Shown in pieces: positions 15,833-25,496 of a DNA stretch of 64,000 bases. The translations under genes were made by a program, and so were the position numbers. The DNA is from JBDNFP01 sp041689775 (GTDB lineage Bacteria; Bacteroidota; Bacteroidia; Cytophagales; Spirosomataceae), in assembly GCA_041689775.1 (NCBI GenBank), contig JBDNFP010000193.1, positions 1 to 64,000 on the forward strand, in the 5' to 3' direction. A model generated the notes under the pieces. That model saw nothing but the letters and a program-made list of their open reading frames with translations, made no database searches and had not been told where the DNA came from. Positions within the stretch are counted from its first letter, which is position 1; every line of letters starts with the position of its first letter.

Positions 15833-16867
15833 CTACAAAGAGGCTCTGAGTGTCAGGTAAAAGGGGTTTTCTTGGTGCTCTTTAGAGTTTTTTAAAATCA
15901 ATTCCGCGGCAGTACGACCCATGGCCGTAAAATCAGTGGATATGGTTGTTATCCCATTTAAAATCAGTCTTTTAAGAGGTGTTTCGTTATAAGAAATCAC
16001 CCCAACTTCACGCCCAAGTACCAGAGATTGTGCAATAATTCTATCGATAAGAATCACCAGATCATCCTCCATAATATTGATGTAAGCGTTTCCTTTTGAA
16101 ATAGTTTCGTCGCGAATGGAAGAGATAATACGATAGTCAAAGGCATAGTCACGGCAAAAGTTAATGAACCCCTCGGTAATTTCCCGGGGGGCGTAGCTAT
16201 TCTCCGGAAAGATCATATTGAGTCTATTGTACTTCGCAAGAGCATCTCCGGCTTTTTCGAGAGTGGTGTAAATATCGCGCTCAAAGTTTTGGTACACGGA
16301 GCCAAATTCACCACCAATGTTGGGAATAATCTTATCCAGAATAATTAACTGATCCTTGGGTAGCGTATTAATTATTTCGTAAGCTTTTTCTTCTCCCTCG
16401 ATAAAATAAGGAATGATTACGAAGTGGGTATACTCTTCTTTTCTTTGCTCGATGAGTCGTTTGAATAAACCAAAGTCGTTGTTGTAGATGTAAAAATCAA
16501 TGGTAGCCTGAGTACCCAAGGTTTCTACAAAGGAGTCATAGATGATTTTTTTGTGCGGACTCAGCTTGTTAAACAACAGGAATACTTTGAGGTGTTGAGT
16601 ATAATCGGTACTCTTGATGAAGTATCCTTTGCCCGGAACCGAGCTAAGTACTCCAATACTTTTCAGATGATTGTATCCTTTCTCGGCCGTAACCCTCGAA
16701 ATATCAAATTCAAAGCTTATCTCATTGATGGAGGGCATAACATCTCCTTTTCCAATCACCCCGGCCTGTATTCCCCGAAGAATAGAGTTGCTAAGTTGCA
16801 GGTACTTTGGAGTTGCTGAATACTCATCTATTTTTATGGTGTTGAGTACTTTCTGGGTTGGATCCAT
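15833..16867 (-). CDS. GntR-family regulator with a sugar-binding (LacI-type) sensor domain
   Basis: A 344-aa protein from ATG 16867; the frame stays open upstream to 16939, but MDPTQKVLN fits the family start. Residues about 12-80 are a GntR winged helix (ATPKYLQLSNSILRGI, then PSINEISFEFDISRVTAEKG). The rest is a periplasmic-binding-protein-like sensor ending in the TAAELIL segment common to LacI-type effector domains. Such regulators control sugar catabolism in Bacteroidota. It is 274 bp upstream of the rhaEW start on the same strand, so it probably senses rhamnose or an intermediate and controls the cluster, but effector and site are inferred. Confidence 0.88.
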   Translation of the reverse strand: MDPTQKVLNTIKIDEYSATPKYLQLSNSILRGIQAGVIGKGDVMPSINEISFEFDISRVTAEKGYNHLKSIGVLSSVPGKGYFIKSTDYTQHLKVFLLFNKLSPHKKIIYDSFVETLGTQATIDFYIYNNDFGLFKRLIEQRKEEYTHFVIIPYFIEGEEKAYEIINTLPKDQLIILDKIIPNIGGEFGSVYQNFERDIYTTLEKAGDALAKYNRLNMIFPENSYAPREITEGFINFCRDYAFDYRIISSIRDETISKGNAYINIMEDDLVILIDRIIAQSLVLGREVGVISYNETPLKRLILNGITTISTDFTAMGRTAAELILKNSKEHQENPFYLTLRASL

Positions 16868-16951
16868 AGGTATGAGTTTAGGAGTAAAAGGTTGATGAGT
16901 TGAAAGTAGGAGATCGCTATCCCAAACTACTACTTTCAACTCATTTACTAA

Positions 16952-18424
16952 TTATTTTCGGTAGTCAAGAGCCGGCGGACGATTGCCCAACAGCGCTTTG
17001 TACTCAAATTCTGCGCCTCTTTTCTGTTTAAATTCTGCCTTTGCATCGCTCAGCGTTTTGGGGTTCTGAAACAGATCTACGGCGGTGAGAGCGATGGTCT
17101 TGGCCGCAACCATCATACCCTTACGTCCGATACTCGTACCGCCCGTCGCTACCGCTTGCCAGCTGTGGGCGGCCGTACCAGGCACCCAAGTGGCCGTGCG
17201 CAGGCCAACCGTCGGAACGGTCCAACTTACATCACCGACATCGGTAGAGCCCATTCCTGTACGCTCGTATTCAAACGGCAATATTGTACTGGCGCTTTCC
17301 GGAGCGGGCGTACCACCCACGGTTCCAAACGTGGTGCCTATCTGCTTTGCAAACTGCATTTCACCGGCATCATAGGCAACCCCGCCTACTTCGGCTAGAT
17401 TTTTATACATTACTTTGGCCAAAGCATCCAAGGGTAGTAACTCATACACGCCACCGATAATCTCGTGCTCCACGGTAGTACCTGTACCCAAAGCGGCACC
17501 CTCGGACGCTTTCACGATGCGAGCCCACATATCTTGAACTACATCCCGACGGGGATGGCGTACGTAGTAGTATACCTCCGAAAAGTCAGGTACTACATTG
17601 GGGGCTTTGCCACCTTGCGTAATGATGTAGTGGATACGGGCGTCCGAAGGCACGTGCTCCCGCATCATGTTTACCATGTAATTCATGGCTTCTACTCCAT
17701 CCAGAGCCGACCGGCCCCGCTCGGGCGCCGCCGCCGCGTGAGCTGCTATACCTTTAAACCGAAATTTGGCCGATATATTCGCCAAAGAAGAACCTGAACT
17801 TGCGCTATTGGAATCGGCAGGATGCCAGTGCAGTACGGCATCTACGTCGTTGAATAGCCCGGCCCTTACCATGTATACTTTACCCGAACCACCTTCTTCG
17901 GCCGGAGTACCGTAAAAACGAATCGTTCCTTTTTGCTTACTCGCTACCATCCAGTTTTTCACCGCGATAACCGCTGCGGCCGAGCCCACCCCAAACAAAT
18001 GGTGCCCGCAAGCGTGGCCGGCTCCATTTTCCTGCACGACATGCCGGCTGGGCAGAGAATCTTGCGACAAACCCGGTAAGGCATCAAACTCCCCGAGGAC
18101 GCCAATAACCGGCTGACCCGACCCGTAGGTAGCCACAAATGCGGTGGGTATGTCGGCTACCCCCACCTGAATGGTAAACCCTTCTTTACTCAATAACTCC
18201 TGCAATAAGGCCGAGCTTTTTTCTTCCTGGTAGCCTACCTCGGCATAATTCCAAATAGTTTTGGCCTTTTGACCGTACATCATTTCTTTCTGATTCAGCT
18301 CCTTCATAATTCGCTCATGCGGTGTTTGGGCCCAAAGCCCTCCGCTCAGCAATATGGCCGCGGCAAGCAACAATCCTTTTCTTTTTTGCGTATACATTCG
18401 TACAGTCCGTTTAGGTTTTATCAT
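16952..18424 (-). CDS. Exported M20-family amidohydrolase (AbgB-like)
   Basis: A 490-aa metallo-amidohydrolase with an N-terminal signal peptide (KGLLLAAAILLSGGLWAQ). The start at 18424 or the ATG at 18397 both keep it. M20D features are clear: HACGHHLFG with metal-binding His, EEGGSG with the catalytic/metal Glu pair, and a dimerisation insert in the middle (about 220-330). The closest described relatives are the p-aminobenzoyl-glutamate hydrolase subunit AbgB and amino-acid amidohydrolases. The exported location suggests action on external peptides or acylated amino acids; the true substrate is not known. It ends 84 bp upstream of the preferred GntR start, on the same strand. Confidence 0.85.
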   Translation of the reverse strand: MIKPKRTVRMYTQKRKGLLLAAAILLSGGLWAQTPHERIMKELNQKEMMYGQKAKTIWNYAEVGYQEEKSSALLQELLSKEGFTIQVGVADIPTAFVATYGSGQPVIGVLGEFDALPGLSQDSLPSRHVVQENGAGHACGHHLFGVGSAAAVIAVKNWMVASKQKGTIRFYGTPAEEGGSGKVYMVRAGLFNDVDAVLHWHPADSNSASSGSSLANISAKFRFKGIAAHAAAAPERGRSALDGVEAMNYMVNMMREHVPSDARIHYIITQGGKAPNVVPDFSEVYYYVRHPRRDVVQDMWARIVKASEGAALGTGTTVEHEIIGGVYELLPLDALAKVMYKNLAEVGGVAYDAGEMQFAKQIGTTFGTVGGTPAPESASTILPFEYERTGMGSTDVGDVSWTVPTVGLRTATWVPGTAAHSWQAVATGGTSIGRKGMMVAAKTIALTAVDLFQNPKTLSDAKAEFKQKRGAEFEYKALLGNRPPALDYRK

Positions 18425-18527
18425 TCAATAATAAGGAATCTGTGTAAATTCAGGCGTTTTTTTGATGGATCATTTTTTATTTTGATCAATTCCAACGCTC
18501 TCCATACATTTTGAATCAAGGACATAG

Positions 18528-19145
18528 GTGCAAATAGCAGTAAAAGAAGTAGGAAAGAAATTTATATCGGAATGGATATTCCGAAAGGTTAATCTTGATT
18601 TGAAAGCGGGTGAAAGCTACACCTTGGTGGGACCGAACGGTAGTGGTAAGTCAACTTTACTGCAACTGCTCATGGGTACCGTGCCGCCCACCGAAGGTAC
18701 TATACAGTACTCGTTGGGCGGAAAAGAGCTGGATATTGATGAATGGTACAAGCATATGGTTTTGGCTGCTCCCTACCTTGAATTAATTGAAGAATTCACG
18801 CTTCGTGAGTTAGTGGAGTTTCATCAAAAGTTCAAGCCCTTGAAAAATGGTTTTTCGGCCCCTGATTTTGAAGACTTCGTCCAACTTTCTCACGCCCGGA
18901 ACAAAGTCATCCGCCATTTTTCATCCGGGATGAAGCAACGGGTGAAGCTCGGGCTTGCTTTTCTTTCGGACGTAGCCGTGGTACTACTCGATGAGCCTAC
19001 TTCTAACCTCGACGCCAAAGGTATTCAATGGTATCTTGACCACGTAACCGGTATTTCGGCTAATCAACTGATCATATTAGGTTCTAACCAGGAACAAGAA
19101 TATGAATTTTGTAAAAATATCATATCGGTTTCCTCGTTCAAATAA
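18528..19145 (+). CDS. ABC transporter ATP-binding protein
   Basis: A 205-aa ATPase. Walker A is GPNGSGKST (35-43), the signature region is FSSGMKQR rather than LSGGQ, and Walker B is VVLLDEPTSNLD. The start is GTG at 18528. It is short, with no membrane domain, and no permease gene adjoins it. The next gene on the strand is the large T9SS surface protein, 74 bp on. The transported substrate is unknown. It could belong to a gliding or export-related ABC system, but nothing in the sequence proves it. Confidence 0.85.
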   Translation: MQIAVKEVGKKFISEWIFRKVNLDLKAGESYTLVGPNGSGKSTLLQLLMGTVPPTEGTIQYSLGGKELDIDEWYKHMVLAAPYLELIEEFTLRELVEFHQKFKPLKNGFSAPDFEDFVQLSHARNKVIRHFSSGMKQRVKLGLAFLSDVAVVLLDEPTSNLDAKGIQWYLDHVTGISANQLIILGSNQEQEYEFCKNIISVSSFK

Positions 19146-19219
19146 CGGAGTGCATTTTTGCTTTTAGTATAGCTAATCTGACTTTTTTTATAATTTGAAA
19201 GATATTTTACTTCGTCAGT

Positions 19220-22200
19220 ATGAATCAATTTTTACGACGTCTGAGTCTGCTCGTTTTGGTGTGGGTAGGGTATGGAGAGGCAGGAGCAGCCGACGGTCTG
19301 CGTTTTATACAAAATAAAGGACAGTGGCAACAGGATGTTCTGTTCCGCGCGGAGTTGCCCGGAGGGTTCCTTTTTTTGAAAAAACAATCGATGGTATACG
19401 TGCTGTACGATGCCCGGGAGGTATCGGCCCAGCACGCCAGTAAGCCTCTGCAAGAAGAAAGTAGCAGGGTAGTTCCACAAGTCATCAAAGCGCACGGAGT
19501 AGAGGTGCAGTTTGCCGGAAGTAGCCCCGAAGTAAAGTTATCCCAGAGTAGTCCCGATGGTAGTTCTTACAACTACTTTATTGGCAATGACTCCAATCGA
19601 TGGGGTAGCCAGGCCGGTGGGTTTGGGGAGGTGCTTTACAAAGATCTTTACCCCGGAATTGATTTCCGGATTTACGCCTACAAGTTTACCATCAAGTATG
19701 AGTTTATTGTGCATCCCGGTGCGGATGCCTCCCGTATCCGACTCAACTACGAAGGAGCGGCGGGCCTACAACTCAACAAATCGGGGCAAGTAGTAATTGA
19801 AACTAGCGTGGGACCTTTCAAGGAAGCCAAACCCTACTCTTTCCAAGAAATAGAGCAACGAACCCGCGAGATTGCCTCCAATTTTGTTCTGAAAGATAAT
19901 CAGATCGAATTCGCCCTCCCCAACGACTATGACCATACCCAATCGCTGACCATTGATCCGGAGCTAATTTTCTCTACCTTTTCCGGGGCGCAGTCAGACA
20001 ACTGGGGCCACACGGCTACCTACGATAACCAGGGGAATCTCTACTCGGGAGGAACGGTCTTCGGGGCTAATTTCCCCGTTTCGATTGGGGCTTTTCAGGT
20101 AAATTTTGGCGGTTTTGTTGATACCGCTCTTATGAAATTCAGTCCCGATGGGGCACGACTACTCTACGCTACCTTCGTAGGAGGAAGCGCCACCGATATT
20201 CCCAATAGTTTGGTCACCAACAGCAAAGGTGAGCTGTTTGTGTACGGTACCACGGCATCAACCAACTTTGCTACGACGGGCAATGCTTTCCAGACCACGT
20301 TTGGTGGTGGGGCCAGTATTACTCCCATTGATGGGCTGGGTTTGGCCAACGGAAGTGATATTTTTGTACTTCGTATTAGCCCCAATGGGCAGCAATTATT
20401 GGGGTCGACGTACCTGGGAGGAAGTGGCAACGATGGGCTAAGCAGTGTTTCGAACATTCAGATTCGAAACTACGGCGATACCTTCCGTGGGGAAATCGTG
20501 TTGGATAAGAACGAAAATGTACTGATTGTTTCTTCAACCAACTCCACCAATTTTCCCTTAAAGAATGCTTTTCAAACAACCTTGTCTGGAAGACAGGATG
20601 CGGTTATTTCCCGGTTTTCTTCTGATTTATCAACGCTCCAATGGAGTACCTACTTTGGGGGTGGAGATTTTGACGCTGCTTTTTCCATCAAGCCTTCTAC
20701 CAATGGAGAGGATGTTTATATTACCGGACTAACCAAAAGTAATAACCTGCCGATCAAAGGAGGTACTTTCAAAGACCGACTAGGGGGTGCCGAAGATGCT
20801 TACGTGGCCCGTTTTAAGAACGATCAGTTTGTGCAGGTGAGCTACCTGGGTACCGACGCCGCCGATGGTGCTTACCTTCTCGACCTGGATCCATCCGGCA
20901 ACGTGCACGTATTTGGGGTAACCCGCGGAGCCTATCCCGTTTCGCAGGGAGTGTACAGCGACGCCAACAGCGGGCAGTTTATTCATGCCCTGGACCCTAC
21001 ACTATCCCGAACCATTTTCTCTACCGTCATTGGCTCCAAGCGCGGAGTACCTGACATCTCCCCTACGGCCTTGCTGGTCAATGAGTGCGGTAATATTTAC
21101 ATCGCTGGTTGGGGTGGAACAGTCAATGAACGTACTGCCTACAACACCCAAAGTAGTACGAACGGCATGACCGTTACCGACGATGCCATCAGACGTACTA
21201 CCAACGGAAATAATTTCTACCTCGCGATCCTGGAAGCCGGAGCCAAGTCCATGCTGTACGCTACTTACTTTGGTAGCGTAAGCCCCGCCAACCCGCTCGA
21301 AGACCGCGGTGACCACGTGGACGGAGGTACCAGTCGCTTTGATAAAAACGGCGTAGTATATCACGCCACCTGCGCCTGCGGCGGCACGCGCTTTCCCACT
21401 AGCCCCACGGCCTGGTCGCGAACTAACAACAGCGATAACTGTAACAATGCCGCCTTCAAACTTGATATTGACCGCCTTAGAGCCGATTTTGATGTGTACG
21501 ATGGAACAGTAAAAGGAGTAGTGCAGGGTTGCGCTCCGTTGAATCTAACTTTTGTAAATACCAGTGAAGGTGGGGTCGATTATATTTGGGAGATAGACGG
21601 CGGCGGGTTTTCGCGGGAGGCTAACCAAAGCAATTATAACTTCACCAAGGCCGGAAACTATACCGTTACCCTGCGAGCATTTAACCGCCTCACCTGCAAG
21701 AAAGTCGATATCGCTACGAAACAGATTAAGGTGACGAACCTTAATGTCGTGGCGGCCGGAGATACTACCGTTTGCCACGGAGTGCCCGTTCCGCTGCTGG
21801 TGCAAGGAGGAAAAGAGCATACCTGGTCCCCCGCCGAGGGACTGGATAACCCTAAAAGCACGAATCCAATTGCCCGGATTGATAAAACTACCGAGTATAA
21901 AGTTGAGGTAAAAGATGAGGCAGGCTGCGTAGTGACCAAAACCGTAAAGGTTACCGTGGATGATAGCAAACCGGATTTCCTAGCCAGTAAGGATACCACT
22001 ATTTGTCCCGGACAAACCGTAGTACTCACTAGTGCCGGTTCGGCGGTAAGCTACATCTGGACCGCCGACCCCAGCCTCAGCGATACCACCGGAACGAGGG
22101 TATCAGCAACGCCAACCCAAACGACTACCTACACCGTAAAAGGGCAATACGACGATGGTTGTACGCCTACCGAAACGATGACCATCACCGTTGATAACAA

Positions 22201-22915
22201 CAAACCCGACTTTACCGTCAGCCCCGGGCTACTGGTCTGCGCGGGTCAAAAAGTAGACATGCAGGCATTCGGAAGTGCTGCCCAATTTATCTGGAAGGGA
22301 GATAGCTCCCTGAATGCAACGATTGGAACCGTGATAACGGCCTTCCCCAGCCAAACTACCACCTATACCGTGCAGGCCAAATATGCCGATGGTTGTAAAC
22401 CCGAAAAGCAGATTATCGTGCAGGTAGACCGGACCTACGAGCCTCTGTTTGAGATTATCCAGTCGGGAGAGGCCTGTAACGAACCTGTAAAGTATGAGTT
22501 TCAGAACCTGACCAAAAATGCGGCCCGCTACGAATGGAATGTAGGGAATGGAGCTAGGCTTACCAGTAATAATGTAAGCGATAAAGTTTACGATACCCCG
22601 GGAGAATACGCTGTTACATTGACCGCCTACAATCAGGCGGGCTGTGCACTATCGGTATCCCGGTTACTCAGCGCCGCGCCGCCGTTGGTACTTCCTAATG
22701 TTATTACCCCCAACGGCGACGGTAAGAATGATACCTTCGTGGTGCCGGTACAAAACTCCTCGCTACAAATTTATAATCGCTGGGGTAAAGAAGTACTTAA
22801 CTCCCCTGACTACCAGAACAACTGGGGTAAGGGCGTCGGTAATGGTACTTATTTCTATGAAATAGCAACCCGGCGGGGCAATCGCTGCAAAGGGTGGGTA
22901 CAAGTATTGGAGTAA
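19220..22915 (+). CDS. Large surface protein with PKD domains and a T9SS type B sorting domain
   Basis: A 1231-aa secreted protein. A signal peptide (about 1-24, LSLLVLVWVGYGEAGA) precedes an N-terminal beta domain. Then come about 450 residues of beta-propeller-like repeats with phrases such as STYLGGSGND and WSTYFGGGDFDAAFSI (SBBP type). Residues about 750-1130 hold PKD/Ig-like modules (NYTVTLRAFN, TTYTVKGQY, TTYTVQAKY) that repeat each other closely. The last about 85 residues are the gliding-motility-associated C-terminal domain (NVITPNGDGKNDTF, YNRWGKEV, GNGTYFYEI), which marks T9SS type B cargo. Probably an adhesin or other cell-surface protein. Export would need the T9SS translocon, whose sprA gene is interrupted in this same window. 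Confidence 0.9.
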   Translation: MNQFLRRLSLLVLVWVGYGEAGAADGLRFIQNKGQWQQDVLFRAELPGGFLFLKKQSMVYVLYDAREVSAQHASKPLQEESSRVVPQVIKAHGVEVQFAGSSPEVKLSQSSPDGSSYNYFIGNDSNRWGSQAGGFGEVLYKDLYPGIDFRIYAYKFTIKYEFIVHPGADASRIRLNYEGAAGLQLNKSGQVVIETSVGPFKEAKPYSFQEIEQRTREIASNFVLKDNQIEFALPNDYDHTQSLTIDPELIFSTFSGAQSDNWGHTATYDNQGNLYSGGTVFGANFPVSIGAFQVNFGGFVDTALMKFSPDGARLLYATFVGGSATDIPNSLVTNSKGELFVYGTTASTNFATTGNAFQTTFGGGASITPIDGLGLANGSDIFVLRISPNGQQLLGSTYLGGSGNDGLSSVSNIQIRNYGDTFRGEIVLDKNENVLIVSSTNSTNFPLKNAFQTTLSGRQDAVISRFSSDLSTLQWSTYFGGGDFDAAFSIKPSTNGEDVYITGLTKSNNLPIKGGTFKDRLGGAEDAYVARFKNDQFVQVSYLGTDAADGAYLLDLDPSGNVHVFGVTRGAYPVSQGVYSDANSGQFIHALDPTLSRTIFSTVIGSKRGVPDISPTALLVNECGNIYIAGWGGTVNERTAYNTQSSTNGMTVTDDAIRRTTNGNNFYLAILEAGAKSMLYATYFGSVSPANPLEDRGDHVDGGTSRFDKNGVVYHATCACGGTRFPTSPTAWSRTNNSDNCNNAAFKLDIDRLRADFDVYDGTVKGVVQGCAPLNLTFVNTSEGGVDYIWEIDGGGFSREANQSNYNFTKAGNYTVTLRAFNRLTCKKVDIATKQIKVTNLNVVAAGDTTVCHGVPVPLLVQGGKEHTWSPAEGLDNPKSTNPIARIDKTTEYKVEVKDEAGCVVTKTVKVTVDDSKPDFLASKDTTICPGQTVVLTSAGSAVSYIWTADPSLSDTTGTRVSATPTQTTTYTVKGQYDDGCTPTETMTITVDNNKPDFTVSPGLLVCAGQKVDMQAFGSAAQFIWKGDSSLNATIGTVITAFPSQTTTYTVQAKYADGCKPEKQIIVQVDRTYEPLFEIIQSGEACNEPVKYEFQNLTKNAARYEWNVGNGARLTSNNVSDKVYDTPGEYAVTLTAYNQAGCALSVSRLLSAAPPLVLPNVITPNGDGKNDTFVVPVQNSSLQIYNRWGKEVLNSPDYQNNWGKGVGNGTYFYEIATRRGNRCKGWVQVLE

Positions 22916-22920
22916 AAAAT

Positions 22921-23580
22921 CTAAATGGCCAGGTATGCTTTCCAATCGTCGAGCCTAAGTACCTCGGTTCGGGGATAGGCTTTGCCGTTTTTCAAAAAGT
23001 ACAGATCATCGCTCATTTCCCATACTTCCTCCCATCGCTGGTCGGAAATAAGAAACCCTTTGCGAGGTAGTTGTCCCCGGATCAATTCCTTTATTTTTTC
23101 GATACTTCTCGGGTCAAGCGCGGCGAATGGCTCATCCATGAAGGTAAATCTAGAAGCACTCATTACCCCCAAATACACTTCTATCAGTCTTTTTTTACCC
23201 GTAGATGATTCATGTAGTTTCTGATTTATGATGGGAGAGCAGTCGGGAAAATGATGGACAAATTCATCCCAAAGCACCCCATGCAGTTGAAATAACCAAT
23301 CAACCCGAAAGTGGTTGGGTAAAAATTGGCGTTGCGGTACCATGAAAATAAGTCCATGTACCTTATAGGGGCTGGCGCAATACTTTCCATTGAGTCGAAC
23401 CGATTTACAATCGGCTGTTTGCGCTCCGAAAATAACTTTCAAAAGGCTGGATTTACCAGAACCATTGCGGCCAAGTAAACCCACAATTCTACCTACTTCG
23501 CATTTGAGGTATACGTCACCGAGAATGCGTCGGTTTTCGTAGGATAGCTGAATGCTATCGGCTTCCAAGGTGTATCCCAT
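22921..23580 (-). CDS. ABC ATPase with atypical signature motif
   Basis: A 219-aa ATPase. Walker A is GRNGSGKSS (37-45) and Walker B is FTFMDEPFAALDP. The usual LSGGQ signature is replaced by ESSTGKKR. Its start overlaps the end of the upstream 110-aa membrane protein by 26 bases, so the two are probably co-translated. The stop codon lies 6 bases from that of the convergent T9SS gene. Together the two genes look like a minimal ABC unit, ATPase plus a tiny membrane partner, but no substrate can be named. Confidence 0.85.
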   Translation of the reverse strand: MGYTLEADSIQLSYENRRILGDVYLKCEVGRIVGLLGRNGSGKSSLLKVIFGAQTADCKSVRLNGKYCASPYKVHGLIFMVPQRQFLPNHFRVDWLFQLHGVLWDEFVHHFPDCSPIINQKLHESSTGKKRLIEVYLGVMSASRFTFMDEPFAALDPRSIEKIKELIRGQLPRKGFLISDQRWEEVWEMSDDLYFLKNGKAYPRTEVLRLDDWKAYLAI

Positions 23581-23887
23581 AGACGATCAAAAACCAGACA
23601 AAAAGATCAATAATGAGTAGAGTTATGCTCAAAAACCGGACACTTAGGCCAAAATTTTGATAGAAAACCATTTCATGCCTGTAATAAACCGTAAGCCAAT
23701 AGATGTAGCCGATTGAGGTGAGCACTTTATACCAGATTAGTCCTGCCGCAAAGCCTCCTTCGGTCACCTGAAAATAAAATACCGGGCATCCTACCAAAAA
23801 GGTGGTCAAGCCATGCGAACGAACATATCGTACCGTCAACCGCAACTTCTGTTGCTTCGCTTTCGTTATGCTACCGAGAGAATTCAA
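23555..23887 (-). CDS. Small membrane protein (110 aa) paired with the ABC ATPase
   Basis: Hydrophobic segments lie at about residues 30-46 (TTFLVGCPVFYFQVTEG), 50-66 and 83-105 (SITLLIIDLFVWFLIVYGI), with a basic N-terminus, so three membrane passes are likely. I recognise no family. The gene overlaps the ATPase gene by 26 bases in another frame, and the ATPase start lies within its last codons. The overlap argues for a shared function, perhaps as a reduced permease subunit or an anchor. It is much smaller than usual ABC permeases. Confidence 0.7.
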   Translation of the reverse strand: MNSLGSITKAKQQKLRLTVRYVRSHGLTTFLVGCPVFYFQVTEGGFAAGLIWYKVLTSIGYIYWLTVYYRHEMVFYQNFGLSVRFLSITLLIIDLFVWFLIVYGIHLGSR

Positions 23888-24105
23888 ATGTATTTAAGTA
23901 GGGTTGGAGAATTGACTAACTCGCTTATAGCTAACATGATTAAGTAAATCTATCTAAATCGGACTGAGATCCCTCAAAGTGCTTTTGTATTTAACTTAAT
24001 TTAACAAATTGCTTTCTCTTAGGTCGGGGCACTCCTGGGAGCTGTTACTTTTTTACAACTGTATTTATCATTCACCTTTATGTTTCCAAACAAAACTTTA
24101 AAACT

Positions 24106-24549
24106 ATGAAAAATCTACTCACCTTGCTTTTCTGCTTGACGTTAGTATTCCAGGCAAACGCTCAGGATAATTTTGGAAAAAAGATCACCGATAAGTCGAC
24201 CATCTCGGTCGCCAAATTATCTAACGAAATGGGAACAAAGCCAAGCATGAGCGCCAAAGTAAGTGCTACCGTAGCAGAAGTATGCCAGGCCAAAGGTTGC
24301 TGGATGACCGTGAAGCTTGACAACGGCGAAACCATGCGCGTAACTTTTAAGGATTATGGCTTTTTTGTACCGAAGGATATTGCCGGTAAGACGGTAGTTT
24401 TCGAAGGCCTTGCCCAAAAGAAGGTAACTCCCGTTTCGGAGCTTCGTCACTACGCCGAAGACGCCGGTCAGAGTAAGGAAGAAGTTGCCAAAATTACGGA
24501 TCCTAAGAACGAACTTGCTTTTGTAGCCGAGGGAGTTATTGTAAAATAA
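24106..24549 (+). CDS. DUF4920 protein, exported
   Basis: A 147-aa protein with a signal peptide (MKNLLTLLFCLTLVFQANAQ) and one small beta-barrel-like domain of the DUF4920 family, found widely in Bacteroidota. The family motif CxxxGCWM is present as CQAKGCWMTVKL, followed by MRVTFKDYGFFVPKD. The Cys pair and the envelope location suggest metal or redox involvement, but no function is established. It stands alone, with a strong terminator directly downstream. Confidence 0.9.
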   Translation: MKNLLTLLFCLTLVFQANAQDNFGKKITDKSTISVAKLSNEMGTKPSMSAKVSATVAEVCQAKGCWMTVKLDNGETMRVTFKDYGFFVPKDIAGKTVVFEGLAQKKVTPVSELRHYAEDAGQSKEEVAKITDPKNELAFVAEGVIVK

Positions 24550-24570
24550 CTTTCGGTAATGCATTCACAA

Positions 24571-24611
24571 ACAAAGAGCCCGGCTTATCGAAAGCCGGGC
24601 TCTTTGTTTTA
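24571..24611. terminator. Strong bidirectional terminator
   Basis: A 16-bp perfect stem (24571-24586 with 24592-24607) closes a 5-nt loop, GC-rich in the middle, followed by TTTT on the plus strand. It separates the convergent DUF4920 and aldo/keto reductase genes. Confidence 0.85.
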
Positions 24612-24629
24612 GTAGGTTAAGAAACGTAA

Positions 24630-25496
24630 TTAGCCCGCCAAACCATTTAGTATTTCTACGTCGTCATCGTGAAGATTGATCTTGGATGCGGCCACGTTTT
24701 CTTCCAGGTGTGCCAATGACGAAGTACCCGGTATGGGTAGCATCACGGGTGAATGTTGCAACAACCACGCCAGCGCAATCTGATATTCTGAGGCTTCGTA
24801 ACGTTCTGCTACTTCGCTAAGTTTCTCCTGAGATTTTAGATTACCCGCCGAAAGTGGGTACCAAGGTATGAAGCCGACCCCGTTACTCTCGCACCAATTT
24901 AAGGTATCTTCCCAGCGGCGCTCGGCCAGATTATACATGTTCTGAACCGTGGTAATTTTAACAATCTTAGCGGCTTTTTCGAGTTGACTTACGTTTACCT
25001 CCGATAGGCCAATGTGGCGAATCAGGCCTTCGTCCTGCGCGTCTTTCAGTACTCCAAGGCTGTCCTCCATCGGTACTCCCGGATCAAAACGGTGAAGCTG
25101 GTATAGGTCAATGCAATCTACTTTCAGTCGTTTGAGGCTACCTTCCAGGGCTGACCTCAGGTAGGCCGGATCTGCTTTGGGCTTCCACTGATTTGGTCCC
25201 GAGCGGGTAAGTCCTCCTTTGGTAGCAATCAATAGCCCTTCCTGGTAGGGATGTAGTGCCTCGGCGATTAACTCTTCCGAAACATTAGGTCCGTAGCTAT
25301 CGGCCGTATCAATGAAATTGACCCCCAAACCGAGTAAGGCACGAAGTACTCTGAGCACCTCTTCCTTGTTCTCGGGAGGTCCCCATATACCACTACCAGT
25401 GATGCGCATAGCACCAAACCCGAGCCGATTAATTTCTATATCATTTCCAATTCGAAAAGTATCCGAATTGGTTACGTTAATTTCCTTATTCTTCAT
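24630..25496 (-). CDS. Aldo/keto reductase
   Basis: An NADPH-dependent carbonyl reductase of the AKR superfamily, 288 aa from the ATG at 25496; the frame is open to 25529. The TIM-barrel signature residues are visible: Asp and Tyr in FIDTADSYGPNVSEEL, Lys in IATKGG, and His in YQLHRFDP. The C-terminal cofactor segment MLPIPGTSSLAHLEEN is normal. Relatives include the E. coli YdbC-type oxidoreductases. It stands alone, convergent with DUF4920, and the physiological aldehyde or ketone is unknown. Confidence 0.9.
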   Translation of the reverse strand: MKNKEINVTNSDTFRIGNDIEINRLGFGAMRITGSGIWGPPENKEEVLRVLRALLGLGVNFIDTADSYGPNVSEELIAEALHPYQEGLLIATKGGLTRSGPNQWKPKADPAYLRSALEGSLKRLKVDCIDLYQLHRFDPGVPMEDSLGVLKDAQDEGLIRHIGLSEVNVSQLEKAAKIVKITTVQNMYNLAERRWEDTLNWCESNGVGFIPWYPLSAGNLKSQEKLSEVAERYEASEYQIALAWLLQHSPVMLPIPGTSSLAHLEENVAASKINLHDDDVEILNGLAG

